DNA of 19,124 nt from UBA5704 sp036264355 (GTDB lineage Bacteria; Acidobacteriota; Thermoanaerobaculia; Multivoradales; UBA5704), in assembly GCA_036264355.1 (NCBI GenBank), contig DATARD010000360.1, forward strand, positions 1-19,124, written 5' to 3'. Positions 6,698-13,759 of this stretch are shown piece after piece. The translations under genes were made by a program, and so were the position numbers. The stretch's first letter is position 1. The number at the start of each line of letters is the position of its first letter. A model generated the notes under the pieces. The model saw only the letters and a program-made list of their open reading frames with translations, searched no databases and had not been told where the DNA came from.

Positions 6698-7589
6698 GCC
6701 TTCCCGCAAGCGAGGCGGTCTCCCGGTGCGGGTCAAGATGCGCCACGATACTCACTTCGTCGAGGAGCTTTCCGCCCGGCACGAGACGCCGGTGGGGAAG
6801 ATGGTTCCCCTCTCGACCATCGAGCCGGATCCGAACCAGCCTCGCTCGGCGATGGGAGACCTGGACGAGCTGGTCGCGTCGATCCGTGAGAAGGGGATCC
6901 TGGAGCCCATCCTCGTCCGCCCGCGTCCGGAGATCGAGGACGAGGGGGAGCTGGCGCCGGCCGGCGTCCCCCTTGGCATCCAATACCGGATCATCTCCGG
7001 CGAGCGCCGCTACCGGGCATCCCAGGAAGCGGGCCTCTACGAGGTGCCGGTCATCGAGATGGACGTCTCGGAGCAAGAGGCGCTCGAGATCGCCCTGATC
7101 GAGAACCTCCAGCGAAAAGACCTGACGCCTTTCGAAGAGGCCGAGGGATATCGGATGCTGGCCGAGAACCACAGCTACACCCACGAGGAGATCGCCGCCT
7201 CCGTGGGCAAGTCCCGGACGGTGGTCACCGAAAGCCTGTCTCTGTTGCAGATGCCGCCGCGGGTCCGCGACACGGTCCAGGCCCTGGCCATCACTTCGAA
7301 GTCGCTGCTGCTGGAGGTCCTGAAGGCCGGCGACGAGGCTGAGATGATCGACCTCCTGGAGGAAGTCGCCCGGCGCGGTCTGAACCGTGACGACCTGCGC
7401 CAACGCCTGCGTCACGGCGGCGACAAGGCCAAGGGCGGCCGGCGGCGGCCCTACGTGTTCCGGTTCAAGTCGCCGGACCGGAGCTATAGTCTGTCGCTGA
7501 CCTTCCGGCAGAGCGAGGTCGACAAGGAAGATCTGATCCGTGCGCTGGAGCAGATCCTCGGCGATCTCCGCCAAGAAGCAACGCAGTAG
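6690..7589 (+). CDS. parB: ParB/Spo0J-family partition protein
   Basis: A 299-residue centromere-binding CTPase. The ParB N-terminal domain (about residues 35-130) contains VPLSTIEPDPNQPR, ASIREKGILEPILVRP and the CTP-binding motif GERRYRAS (Gly104-Arg107). IENLQRKDLTPFEEAEGYRML leads into the helix-turn-helix, with HEEIAASVGKSRTVVTESL. The C-terminal dimerisation region ends in DLIRALEQILGDL. It starts with GTG at 6690 inside the end of parA, with GAGG at 6677-6680, so translation is coupled. The usual N-terminal LGRGL-type ParA-contact motif is not visible; instead there is a basic start (SEPSRKRGG) and about 30 residues without similarity known to me. No canonical parS was seen in the window. 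Family secure; whether this is the main chromosomal system is open. Confidence 0.93.
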   Translation: MSEPSRKRGGLPVRVKMRHDTHFVEELSARHETPVGKMVPLSTIEPDPNQPRSAMGDLDELVASIREKGILEPILVRPRPEIEDEGELAPAGVPLGIQYRIISGERRYRASQEAGLYEVPVIEMDVSEQEALEIALIENLQRKDLTPFEEAEGYRMLAENHSYTHEEIAASVGKSRTVVTESLSLLQMPPRVRDTVQALAITSKSLLLEVLKAGDEAEMIDLLEEVARRGLNRDDLRQRLRHGGDKAKGGRRRPYVFRFKSPDRSYSLSLTFRQSEVDKEDLIRALEQILGDLRQEATQ

Positions 7590-7697
7590 CCGCTGCAGCC
7601 CCTGCCAGTCTTCCTTCCGCTTCACCCCCGGATGCATCGCCGATAAGGCGCATTATGTTAACGCGCCCGCGCGGGCGGCTCCTGGGCCGGCTGGCCG

Positions 7698-8114
7698 TCA
7701 AGCCGTCCACTCTGCCGCCAGGTCTTCGTCCTCCTCCAGGCGCAGGCGGACGAGATCGACGCCGGCCGGCAGCTCTCCGGCCAGATGCGTGTGGATCCAA
7801 CGGATGAGATTTTCGCTGGAGGGAATCTCCCCACCGTCGGCGAACTCCGGCAGGGCCGCGTTGAGGTGCTGGTGATCGAGGCGTTCGACGATGCGCTCTC
7901 CGACCAGGGAGTCCAGGGCACCGAGGTCGACCACGAAGCCGGTCCGCGGATCGATGGCCCCTTCGACGGTGACGTAGAGCCTGTAATTGTGGCCGTGTCC
8001 CGGCAGATTGGCGCACTTGCCGAAGCGGCGCCGGTTCTCTTCCTCGGACCAATCCGCGCGGCGATAGAGATGGCTGGCGCTGAACCGGTACCTGCGTTCC
8101 AGGCGAATCTTCAC
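7698..8114 (-). CDS. queD: 6-pyruvoyl-tetrahydropterin synthase / QueD-type 6-carboxytetrahydropterin synthase
   Basis: A 138-residue T-fold enzyme. Zinc ligands are His15 (FSASH), His40 and His42 (PGHGHNY); catalytic Cys34 lies in FGKCANLPGHGHNY. LDHQHLN supplies the catalytic Asp80/His81, and Glu101 (PSSENL) should anchor the pterin. In bacteria this family usually makes 6-carboxy-5,6,7,8-tetrahydropterin for queuosine and 7-deazaguanine synthesis, so QueD is preferred to eukaryote-type PTPS. The start is GTG 8114, with a perfect AAGGAGG (8127-8121) six bases upstream. A longer frame from 8183 would translate the tandem repeat into CQP units and is rejected. It is convergent with parB and divergent from lptFG. 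No other queuosine gene is in the window. Confidence 0.93.
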   Translation of the reverse strand: MKIRLERRYRFSASHLYRRADWSEEENRRRFGKCANLPGHGHNYRLYVTVEGAIDPRTGFVVDLGALDSLVGERIVERLDHQHLNAALPEFADGGEIPSSENLIRWIHTHLAGELPAGVDLVRLRLEEDEDLAAEWTA

Positions 8115-8120
8115 GGCGTG

Positions 8121-8127
8121 CCTCCTT
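8121..8127 (-). promoter_or_regulatory. Shine-Dalgarno sequence that fixes the queD GTG start
   Basis: On the minus strand AAGGAGG lies six bases before GTG 8114. It decides between this start and the longer in-frame ATG at 8183, which has no comparable ribosome site. Confidence 0.8.
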
Positions 8128-8130
8128 TCG

Positions 8131-8166
8131 GGTTGGCAGGGTTGGCAGGGTTGGCAGGGTTGGCAG
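8131..8166. repeat. four perfect tandem copies of a 9-bp unit between queD and lptFG
   Basis: The unit GGTTGGCAG is repeated four times without error, followed by a partial GG. Each copy contains TTGGCA, a near-consensus -35 hexamer. The last copy's TTGGCA (8160-8165) is exactly 17 bp from TAGAAT in front of lptFG. On the other strand the array lies just upstream of the queD ribosome site. A length-variable promoter element or a protein-binding array are both possible. Confidence 0.85.
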
Positions 8167-8188
8167 GGACGATCCCGGCCCATAGAAT
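8160..8188 (+). promoter_or_regulatory. sigma-70-like promoter of lptFG, leaderless geometry
   Basis: TTGGCA (8160-8165, five of six) and TAGAAT (8183-8188, five of six) with a 17-bp spacer. The -10 box ends six bases before the GTG start at 8195, so the transcript would begin at the start codon. No Shine-Dalgarno sequence precedes the GTG. The -35 hexamer is supplied by the last tandem repeat unit. Confidence 0.6.
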
Positions 8189-8194
8189 GGCGCT

Positions 8195-10600
8195 GTGCGC
8201 AACCGACTGAGTCGCTACATCATCGCGGAAATCCTGGGCCCCCTGGGATTGGGCTTCCTAGTCTATACCTTCATTCTCCTGGTCCGCTTCCTCTTCCAGT
8301 CCGCCGAGATGATCATCCGCCGCGGCCTGCCGGCGTCGATCGTCGGCAGACTGCTGCTGCTGACCCTGCCCAACATCGTCGTCCTGACCCTCCCGATGTC
8401 GCTCCTGTTCGGCATCCTGATCGCCGTGGGCCGCCTGTCGTCGGACAGCGAGCTGATCGCCATCCGGTCGTCCGGGATCAGCTTGCTGGCCCTCTACAAG
8501 CCCATCCTGATCCTCTCCGGCTTCTTCACCCTGCTCAACACCTTCCTGATGGTCTATGCCCTCCCCTGGGGCAACCACTCCCTTCAGGAGCTACGCCTCG
8601 AGATCATGACGCAGAGCATCTCGCAGCAGGTGCAGCCGCGGGTCTTCTATGAGGAGTGGGAAGGCAAAGTCGTCTACGTGTTCGAGGTGCCGCAGGGCGA
8701 GAAACGCTGGAAGGGGGTCTTCCTCGCCGAATCCCTCCCGACCGGCGCCACCAACCAGATCACCATCGCCGACCAGGGCGAGGTGCGGGTCGACCCGACC
8801 GGCGAGAAGGTGATCCTGCGTCTGTACAACGCGGTGCGCCACAAGGTGGACATGAACGCTCCGGACCGCTACGAGATCAGCCGGCACAAGCGGCTCGACC
8901 TGATCCTCGACGACCAGTTCACCTCCGGCCGGAAGGCCAAGATGTCGGTCTCGAAGGGAATCCGCGAGCTCACCATCCAGGAGCTGCGTGATCTGCGGGA
9001 AGATCCCACGGTCAATGCCGAGCAGCACAACCTGGCCGAGGTGGAGATCCACAAGAAGTTCTCGATCCCCATGGCCTGCATGGTCTTCGGCCTCTTCGCC
9101 CTCCCCCTCGGGATCAACAACCGGCGGGGCGGCAAGGCCTCCGGTTTCGCCCTTTCGATCGGAGTCATCGTCGTCTACTACATCATGCTCAACAACGGCG
9201 AAGAGGCGGCACGGTTCGGCAAGATGCCGGGATGGCTGGCGATGTGGGCCCCCAACATTCTCCTGGCGGTCTGCGGCATCTTTCTCCTGATCCGCCGCAA
9301 CCGGGACAAGAGCCTCCTCATGAGCCGTGTCGACCGCTGGGTCCGGGAAGACATCTGGGGCGGCCTGCTCCGTCTCAAGGGGATCCGCCAGGGACTGCGG
9401 CAGGAGCGGCGCCAGGAGCAGCAACGCCGGCGCGAGATCCGGGAAGCGTCGATGCCGGAGCGCAAGGCCCGGCGCCGGGACCTGGTGCTCCTCCTCCCCC
9501 GCCTCCGCCTGGCCTTCCCCAACCTCCTCGACCGCTATGTGGTCCGCCAGTTCTCCATGGTCTTTTCCCTGGTCGTGCTGTCCGGCATCTCCCTGTTCAT
9601 CATCTTCGACCTGAGCGAGACGATCGACGACATCCTCAAGAACAAGGTCGCCAACGGGCTCGTCCTCAACTACTACAAGTATCTGTCGCTCCAGATGTTC
9701 TACGAGATCGCGCCGATCGTGGTGCTGGTCACGACGCTGATGACCTTCAGTCTGCTCGCCCGCAAGAACGAGATCATCGCCTGCAAGGCGCTGGGGGTCA
9801 GCCTCTACCGGTTGGCTCTCCCGGCTCTCGCCGTCTCGCTTCTGGTGACTCTCTTCTCTGTCTACCTGGAGTCGGAGGTGCTGCCCGCGTCCAACGAAAA
9901 GGTGGCCCAGCTCAAGGACCGCATCCGCGGCAACGCGACCGTCCACACCTACCGGCGCGCCGACCGGCAGTGGCTGTTCGGCCAGGGCCGCTACATCTAC
10001 AACTATCTCCACTACGATCCCCAGCAGCAGACTCTGCAGCGCCTCCAGGTGTTCGACTTCGACGCCACCCACCGCCTCAGCCGCCGGCTGTCTGCCGAGA
10101 CGGCGCAGTTCATCGGCGACGGTTGGGTCTTCACCAACGGCTGGTCCCGCTCTTTCGCCGGCGTCGACGTGACCTCGTACAAGCGGTTCGACGTGCCGAA
10201 GATCGTCAACTACCCGGAGACGCCGAGCTACTTCGACTCGGAGATCAGGCCCCCGGAGCAGATGCGCTATGGCGAGCTGAAGGAGTACATCGAGGAGCTC
10301 AAGGAGAGCGGCCAGGCCGCCCCGGAGCTCCAGGTGGAGCTCTACAACAAGATCGCCTTCCCGGTCGTGTCGCTCATCATGGCGCTGGTCGGCCTGCCCT
10401 TCGCGTTTCGCCTCGGCAAGCAGGGAGCGCTCTATGGGATCGGCTTCTCGGTGGTCCTGGGGATGATCTTCCTCGGGGTCTACGCCTTTTTCACCAAGAT
10501 GGGAGAGGCGGGAGCGCTCCCCGCCGCGGTGGCCGTCTGGAGCCCCGGCGCGGTGTTTTCCATGCTCGGGGTGTATCTCTTCCTGGGGGTGCGGACCTGA
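8195..10600 (+). CDS. Fused LptF-LptG, LPS export ABC-transporter permease
   Basis: An 801-residue inner-membrane protein made of two successive LptF/LptG (YjgP/YjgQ) permease units. Unit 1 (about 1-370) has the N-terminal membrane helices, AVGRLSSDSELIAIRSSGISL, a periplasmic beta-jellyroll segment (about 140-270) and C-terminal helices with FGLFALPLGI. A strongly basic cytoplasmic linker (about 371-440, RQERRQEQQRRR) joins it to unit 2 (about 446-801). Unit 2 starts DRYVVRQFSMVF and has FSLLARKNEIIACKALGVSL, a second jellyroll and ALVGLPFAFRLGKQG. Separate LptF and LptG are each about 360 residues, so both halves look complete. They would form the LptB2FG core that extracts LPS, implying a diderm host. 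The GTG start lacks a ribosome site but follows a promoter at leaderless spacing. It converges on the sigma cluster with a nine-base gap; a five-bp hairpin with T5 spans the stop. Confidence 0.92.
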   Translation: MRNRLSRYIIAEILGPLGLGFLVYTFILLVRFLFQSAEMIIRRGLPASIVGRLLLLTLPNIVVLTLPMSLLFGILIAVGRLSSDSELIAIRSSGISLLALYKPILILSGFFTLLNTFLMVYALPWGNHSLQELRLEIMTQSISQQVQPRVFYEEWEGKVVYVFEVPQGEKRWKGVFLAESLPTGATNQITIADQGEVRVDPTGEKVILRLYNAVRHKVDMNAPDRYEISRHKRLDLILDDQFTSGRKAKMSVSKGIRELTIQELRDLREDPTVNAEQHNLAEVEIHKKFSIPMACMVFGLFALPLGINNRRGGKASGFALSIGVIVVYYIMLNNGEEAARFGKMPGWLAMWAPNILLAVCGIFLLIRRNRDKSLLMSRVDRWVREDIWGGLLRLKGIRQGLRQERRQEQQRRREIREASMPERKARRRDLVLLLPRLRLAFPNLLDRYVVRQFSMVFSLVVLSGISLFIIFDLSETIDDILKNKVANGLVLNYYKYLSLQMFYEIAPIVVLVTTLMTFSLLARKNEIIACKALGVSLYRLALPALAVSLLVTLFSVYLESEVLPASNEKVAQLKDRIRGNATVHTYRRADRQWLFGQGRYIYNYLHYDPQQQTLQRLQVFDFDATHRLSRRLSAETAQFIGDGWVFTNGWSRSFAGVDVTSYKRFDVPKIVNYPETPSYFDSEIRPPEQMRYGELKEYIEELKESGQAAPELQVELYNKIAFPVVSLIMALVGLPFAFRLGKQGALYGIGFSVVLGMIFLGVYAFFTKMGEAGALPAAVAVWSPGAVFSMLGVYLFLGVRT

Positions 10601-10609
10601 GCCGCAGGG

Positions 10610-11128
10610 CTACTTTTTGGCCTGGCCGCTCATCAGCAGACGGCGGGTCAGAGCCGCCAGGCAGCGTTTCGAGATCTTGCCGATGCTGGCCTGGCTGTAT
10701 CCCAGGCGGTCAGCGACCTCCATGGCCTCATAGCCCTGATAGCGCAACCACAGAATGGACCGGCACCGCTCCGGAAGCTGCTCGATCGCGCTCACCAGGT
10801 CGCGTCGTCGATCCGTCGTCTCCTGGGCCGGCGGGATCGGCTCCGCCATCAGTTCGAGAGCCGCCGCATCCACCGCCTCATAGAGCTTCCGGCGGTGCTC
10901 GCGCCAATAGAGGAGGCACTTGTTGCGCAGTGTCCCGATGAGCCAGCTCTCGGCGTCACGGATGTCGTGGCGTTGGTAGACAAGGGCCAGGAGAGCCTGT
11001 TGCAGAATGTCCTCGGTGTCCTGCGGTGGGATATTGTAGCGGACGAACAATGCCTTGAGACGGGGTCGAACGCTCCTGAGGAACTCGTCAAGGGAAGTGT
11101 CGACTTGAGGATGGTCCAGGGTGCTCAT
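10610..11128 (-). CDS. short sigma-70 family (ECF-like) RNA polymerase sigma factor, third in cluster
   Basis: A 172-residue protein with only sigma regions 2 and 4. Region 2 spans about residues 20-80, with DTEDILQQALLALV and SWLIGTLRNKCLLYWREHR. Region 4 spans about 110-165, with LPERCRSILWLRYQGYEAMEVADRLGY and the recognition helix SQASIGKISKRCLAALTRRL. It is a clear paralogue of the products at 11209-11739 and 13067-13618. It lacks an extended C-terminal domain. It is last in the minus-strand run, with an 80-bp gap upstream that holds an AT-rich pocket (about 11138-11165), so it may have its own promoter. The ATG is directly preceded by GGGAAG. It ends nine bases from lptFG on the opposite strand. 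Target promoters unknown. Confidence 0.88.
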   Translation of the reverse strand: MSTLDHPQVDTSLDEFLRSVRPRLKALFVRYNIPPQDTEDILQQALLALVYQRHDIRDAESWLIGTLRNKCLLYWREHRRKLYEAVDAAALELMAEPIPPAQETTDRRRDLVSAIEQLPERCRSILWLRYQGYEAMEVADRLGYSQASIGKISKRCLAALTRRLLMSGQAKK

Positions 11129-11208
11129 CTTCCCGGGTTGACATAAGTTATTGATACATTAAACTTCCAGAGACCAAGTCTAGCACGCGGGACACCGGAG
11201 GACCGGCG

Positions 11209-11739
11209 TCAGGTTTCATGCGGCTGGAAACCGGCTCCCAGGAGTCGCTCGGTGAGGGTGGCGAGGCAGCGGTGGGTCACCTTGCGGATGCTGGATTTAC
11301 AGTAGCCCATCCTTTCCGCCGTTTCCGCGGCCGTGCAACCGAAGCCGTACCGCAGGCGCAGCAGGGACTGGCAGCGCTCGGGAAGCTCTGCCAGCAGGCT
11401 GTCGAGATCGAGCCGGAGCTCCTCTTTCTCTTGCGCCGGCGCTTCGGGATCGGCCAGGAGCTCCAGGATGGCGGTGTCGACCTGATCCCACAACCGGCTG
11501 CGCTGGCGGCGCCAGTAGATGATGCACCGGTTGGCCAGGGTGGCCAGAATCCAGGCTTCTGGATTGCGGATACTTCCAGCCTTGGAGACCATGATCAACA
11601 TGGTCTCTTGCAGGAGGTCGTCCGCATCCTGTGCAGGGATCCGATGGCGAAAAAGAATCCTCTTGAGCCTAGGCTCGATCCGCGCCAGGATCTCTTCGAG
11701 GGCAGGCTCCTCCGATTGGGGTGGAATCGGAGAGTCCAT
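11209..11739 (-). CDS. short sigma-70 family (ECF-like) RNA polymerase sigma factor, second in cluster
   Basis: A 176-residue two-domain sigma factor. Region 2 (about residues 25-85) contains DADDLLQETMLIMVSKAG and PEAWILATLANRCIIYWRRQR. Region 4 (about 115-170) contains LPERCQSLLRLRYGFGCTAAETAERMGY and CKSSIRKVTHRCLATLTERLL. It is closer by eye to the first sigma of the cluster than to the third, sharing QVDTAILELL/AVDTAILDLI and SSIRKVT. It lies 24 bp downstream of the zinc-motif/TPR gene in the same direction, which suggests the same operon, although TAAAAT in that gap could be a -10 box. No strong ribosome site precedes the ATG. Regulon unknown. Confidence 0.88.
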   Translation of the reverse strand: MDSPIPPQSEEPALEEILARIEPRLKRILFRHRIPAQDADDLLQETMLIMVSKAGSIRNPEAWILATLANRCIIYWRRQRSRLWDQVDTAILELLADPEAPAQEKEELRLDLDSLLAELPERCQSLLRLRYGFGCTAAETAERMGYCKSSIRKVTHRCLATLTERLLGAGFQPHET

Positions 11740-11763
11740 TCCAGGTTCGAATTTTAACTTAGG

Positions 11764-13074
11764 TCACACCGGGTCGCGGAAGCGGAGACCAGGCGCACTG
11801 TTGCTATCCAGGAGGGAATCGCTCAGCTCCTGGACGATCCCCAGGGTGACTCGTTCCAAGGCGGCGGCGTTTTGAAAGACGATGAGGGCCGAGACCGCCT
11901 CCCGGCGGATCTCCCGGGATCTGAAGATCGGGAGCATCTCCTCGGCGAGGCGGCGCATCTCGGCTCCCCTCCCCTGCCGGGCGTAGAGCCGCGCCAGGTC
12001 GAGACCGAGGAGAGCGGTGTCATACCCGAGCCCTCGCTCCGCGAGCAGGCTCCGCGCTTCGAGGAGCAGCGCTTCGGCGCGGTCCAGATCCTCGCAGCCC
12101 AAGGCGATCTTCCCCTCGAGCCAGGTCAAGCGAATCAGGCTCATGCGGTCACCGAGCGACTGGTAGAGAGGCCGGCTGTGCTCCAGCAGGTCTGCCGCCT
12201 CCCGGGCATGGCCGCTCTCGGTGAGGCCAAGCACCAGGTTGTGACAGGCAGCCACCATGAGCCGTGGCTCGCGCTCGGGATCGACCAATTGCAAACCCTC
12301 GCGCAGGTGCTGCAAGGACTGCTCCGGCTCCTGCGCCATGCCGGCGAGGAATCCCCGGGTGATCAGCGCCTTGCCGCGCAGGTGGCGGTCCTCACAGCGC
12401 TGCGCGATGCGCTCCACCCGGTCGAGCAGCCCGAACGCCTCGGCGAAGCGCTGTTGATGGCCGCACAGGGAGGCTTTGAGCAGCAGGAGAAACGCTTTGT
12501 CGAGCGGCTCGCCGCTCCCTTCCCTGAGCAGCCCCTCGGCCCGGGCAAAGCTCTTCTCCGCCGCTCTGAAGTCGGTGAGGATGCGCTCGGCATTCGCCAG
12601 GATGGCCCAGGCGCGGGCGCGCAGATCGTTGACCCGCGCCTCGCCGTAGCGTTCGCGGTCGAGACGGTCGGCGGCCTCGACGCCGAGCCGGGCCATCTGC
12701 AGAGCCCGCGGCGGGTCTTGAAAGCCCCATTCCCGGCAGGCGTCGAGCAGCAGCTCGCAAAATCCCCAGGTGCGGAAGCGCGGGCTGTCGGTGACCATGA
12801 TCCACTGCCGGTAGAACGGCTGCACCGCGATCTCGCGGAGCTGCTCCGGCGCCTCCGCCCGCTCCCTGGCAAGCGCCTGTTGGCGTTCCTCGAGATCCTG
12901 CCCGGCGGCGGCGAACGCCGTCGAATACTCGAAGCCGAGAGCGCGGCTCGCAGGGAGCGCCGAGCAGACCGGACAGCCGTCGAGAAGATGGCGGACCACT
13001 TCGCGGCTGCGGCGGCGGCTCAGGCGGCCGTCGAGAAAGTCGAAAAACAATTCGGGAGAAGGATGTCTATCCAT
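11764..13074 (-). CDS. cytosolic zinc-motif/TPR-repeat protein, candidate anti-sigma regulator
   Basis: A 436-residue soluble protein. The N-terminus HPSPELFFDFLDGRLS followed by VVRHLLDGCPVC resembles a zinc-binding anti-sigma module: His29, Cys34 and Cys37, with one more residue between His and the first Cys than in the usual HxxxCxxC. From about residue 95 it is all-helical with TPR-like pairs, for example AWAILANAERILTDFRAAEKSFARAEGLL and LDRAEALLLEARSLLAERGL. No membrane segment is visible, unlike many anti-sigma factors. The ATG overlaps the end of the first sigma gene by eight bases, with GAGGAG at 13087-13082, so the pair is translationally coupled. That coupling is the main argument for a sigma-regulator relationship; a TPR scaffold for other partners is the alternative. 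Family naming is moderate, the regulatory role is inference. Confidence 0.8.
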   Translation of the reverse strand: MDRHPSPELFFDFLDGRLSRRRSREVVRHLLDGCPVCSALPASRALGFEYSTAFAAAGQDLEERQQALARERAEAPEQLREIAVQPFYRQWIMVTDSPRFRTWGFCELLLDACREWGFQDPPRALQMARLGVEAADRLDRERYGEARVNDLRARAWAILANAERILTDFRAAEKSFARAEGLLREGSGEPLDKAFLLLLKASLCGHQQRFAEAFGLLDRVERIAQRCEDRHLRGKALITRGFLAGMAQEPEQSLQHLREGLQLVDPEREPRLMVAACHNLVLGLTESGHAREAADLLEHSRPLYQSLGDRMSLIRLTWLEGKIALGCEDLDRAEALLLEARSLLAERGLGYDTALLGLDLARLYARQGRGAEMRRLAEEMLPIFRSREIRREAVSALIVFQNAAALERVTLGIVQELSDSLLDSNSAPGLRFRDPV

Positions 13075-13618
13075 CGTGCGGCTCCTCGACGATCGGCTGT
13101 TCGACGTGGAACCCCACCGCCAGGAGTTGGCGGGTCAGGGCCGCGAGGCACCGGTTGGTGACCTTGCGGATGCTGGAGGTCTGGTACCCCATCTGCTCCG
13201 CCACCTCGGTCGGACCATAGCCGAGGCCGTAGCGCAGCTTGAGGAGGGAGCGGCACCGCGCCGAAAGCTTCGCGAGGACGCGGTTCAGGTCGCAGGTGAG
13301 CTCGGTGCGCTCCTGCTCGGGGGCCTGCGGCAGCGCGATGAGGTCGAGGATCGCGGTGTCGACGGCCTCGCAGAGGCTGCCCCGGCGCTTGCGCCAGTAC
13401 ATGATGCACTTCTTCTTGACCGTGCCGATCAGCCAGCTCTCCGGGCTGCGCACCTTGTCCCACTTGTAGAGCAGGGTGAGCTGGGCATCCTGAAGGATGT
13501 CCTCCGCGTCTTCGGGAGGCACTTCAAAATTCCTGAGGACTCGCTCCAGCCGAGGACGGGAGGTCTTCAGGAGATTGTTGAGCGATTCCCTCAGTTCAGG
13601 ATGATCCAGAGTTGCCAT
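13067..13618 (-). CDS. short sigma-70 family (ECF-like) RNA polymerase sigma factor, first in cluster
   Basis: A 183-residue sigma factor with region 2 (about residues 25-85; PEDAEDILQDAQLTLLYKW, SWLIGTVKKKCIMYWRKRR) and region 4 (about 118-172; ARCRSLLKLRYGLGYGPTEVAEQMGY, TSSIRKVTNRCLAALTRQLL). MATLDHPELRESL at the N-terminus resembles MSTLDHPQVDTSL of the third paralogue. It is the promoter-proximal gene of the minus-strand run and overlaps the zinc-motif/TPR gene by eight bases. A weak sigma-70-like promoter (13676-13648) lies about 22 bases before the inferred leader, and no autoregulatory ECF-type promoter was obvious. It is divergent from the membrane-protein gene at 13778. Regulon and trigger unknown. 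Confidence 0.9.
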   Translation of the reverse strand: MATLDHPELRESLNNLLKTSRPRLERVLRNFEVPPEDAEDILQDAQLTLLYKWDKVRSPESWLIGTVKKKCIMYWRKRRGSLCEAVDTAILDLIALPQAPEQERTELTCDLNRVLAKLSARCRSLLKLRYGLGYGPTEVAEQMGYQTSSIRKVTNRCLAALTRQLLAVGFHVEQPIVEEPHDG

Positions 13619-13647
13619 AGCCGAGATGTCGTTCGATGACTCTTGCT

Positions 13648-13676
13648 AGGCTAACACCCCGGTCGCCCCCTGTCCA
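13648..13676 (-). promoter_or_regulatory. candidate promoter of the sigma/TPR cluster
   Basis: On the minus strand TGGACA (13676-13671, five of six) and TAGCCT (13653-13648, three of six) are 17 bp apart. A start near 13641 would give a leader of about 22 nt. The -10 box is poor, so this is a weak call. Confidence 0.3.
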
Positions 13677-13759
13677 GATGAAATCCAGGCGCCGTCCGGC
13701 AGGAGGCGAAAGGAAGACGGGGCTTGCTTTCCCAATGTCCTCGCGAGCGCCCTCCGGGC

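Noticed and set aside
5791..7589. canonical parS site near parAB
   Set aside because: No TGTTTCACGTGAAACA-like sequence with a CACGTG centre was seen here or elsewhere in the window; only the different GC-rich palindrome was found.
7636..7680. hairpins in the parB/queD convergent gap as a terminator or REP element
   Set aside because: There is a 14-bp GC palindrome (7664-7677) with no loop and a weak CGCC/GGCG hairpin (7640-7652), but no T-run on either strand and no second copy noticed.
8115..8183. N-terminal extension of queD with a CQP repeat
   Set aside because: The CQP units are just the 9-bp DNA repeat read in frame; the GTG at 8114 has an ideal ribosome site and the family N-terminus.
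9232..10941. 569-codon plus-strand frame overlapping lptFG and the third sigma gene
   Set aside because: Out of frame with lptFG and running into an opposite-strand sigma gene; the product is Pro/Arg/Gly-rich with no recognisable domain.
11872..13161. 429-codon plus-strand frame antisense to the zinc-motif/TPR gene
   Set aside because: The minus-strand frame encodes a coherent N-terminal motif and TPR helices and is coupled to a sigma gene. The plus-strand frame shows no domain and spans the sigma/TPR junction.
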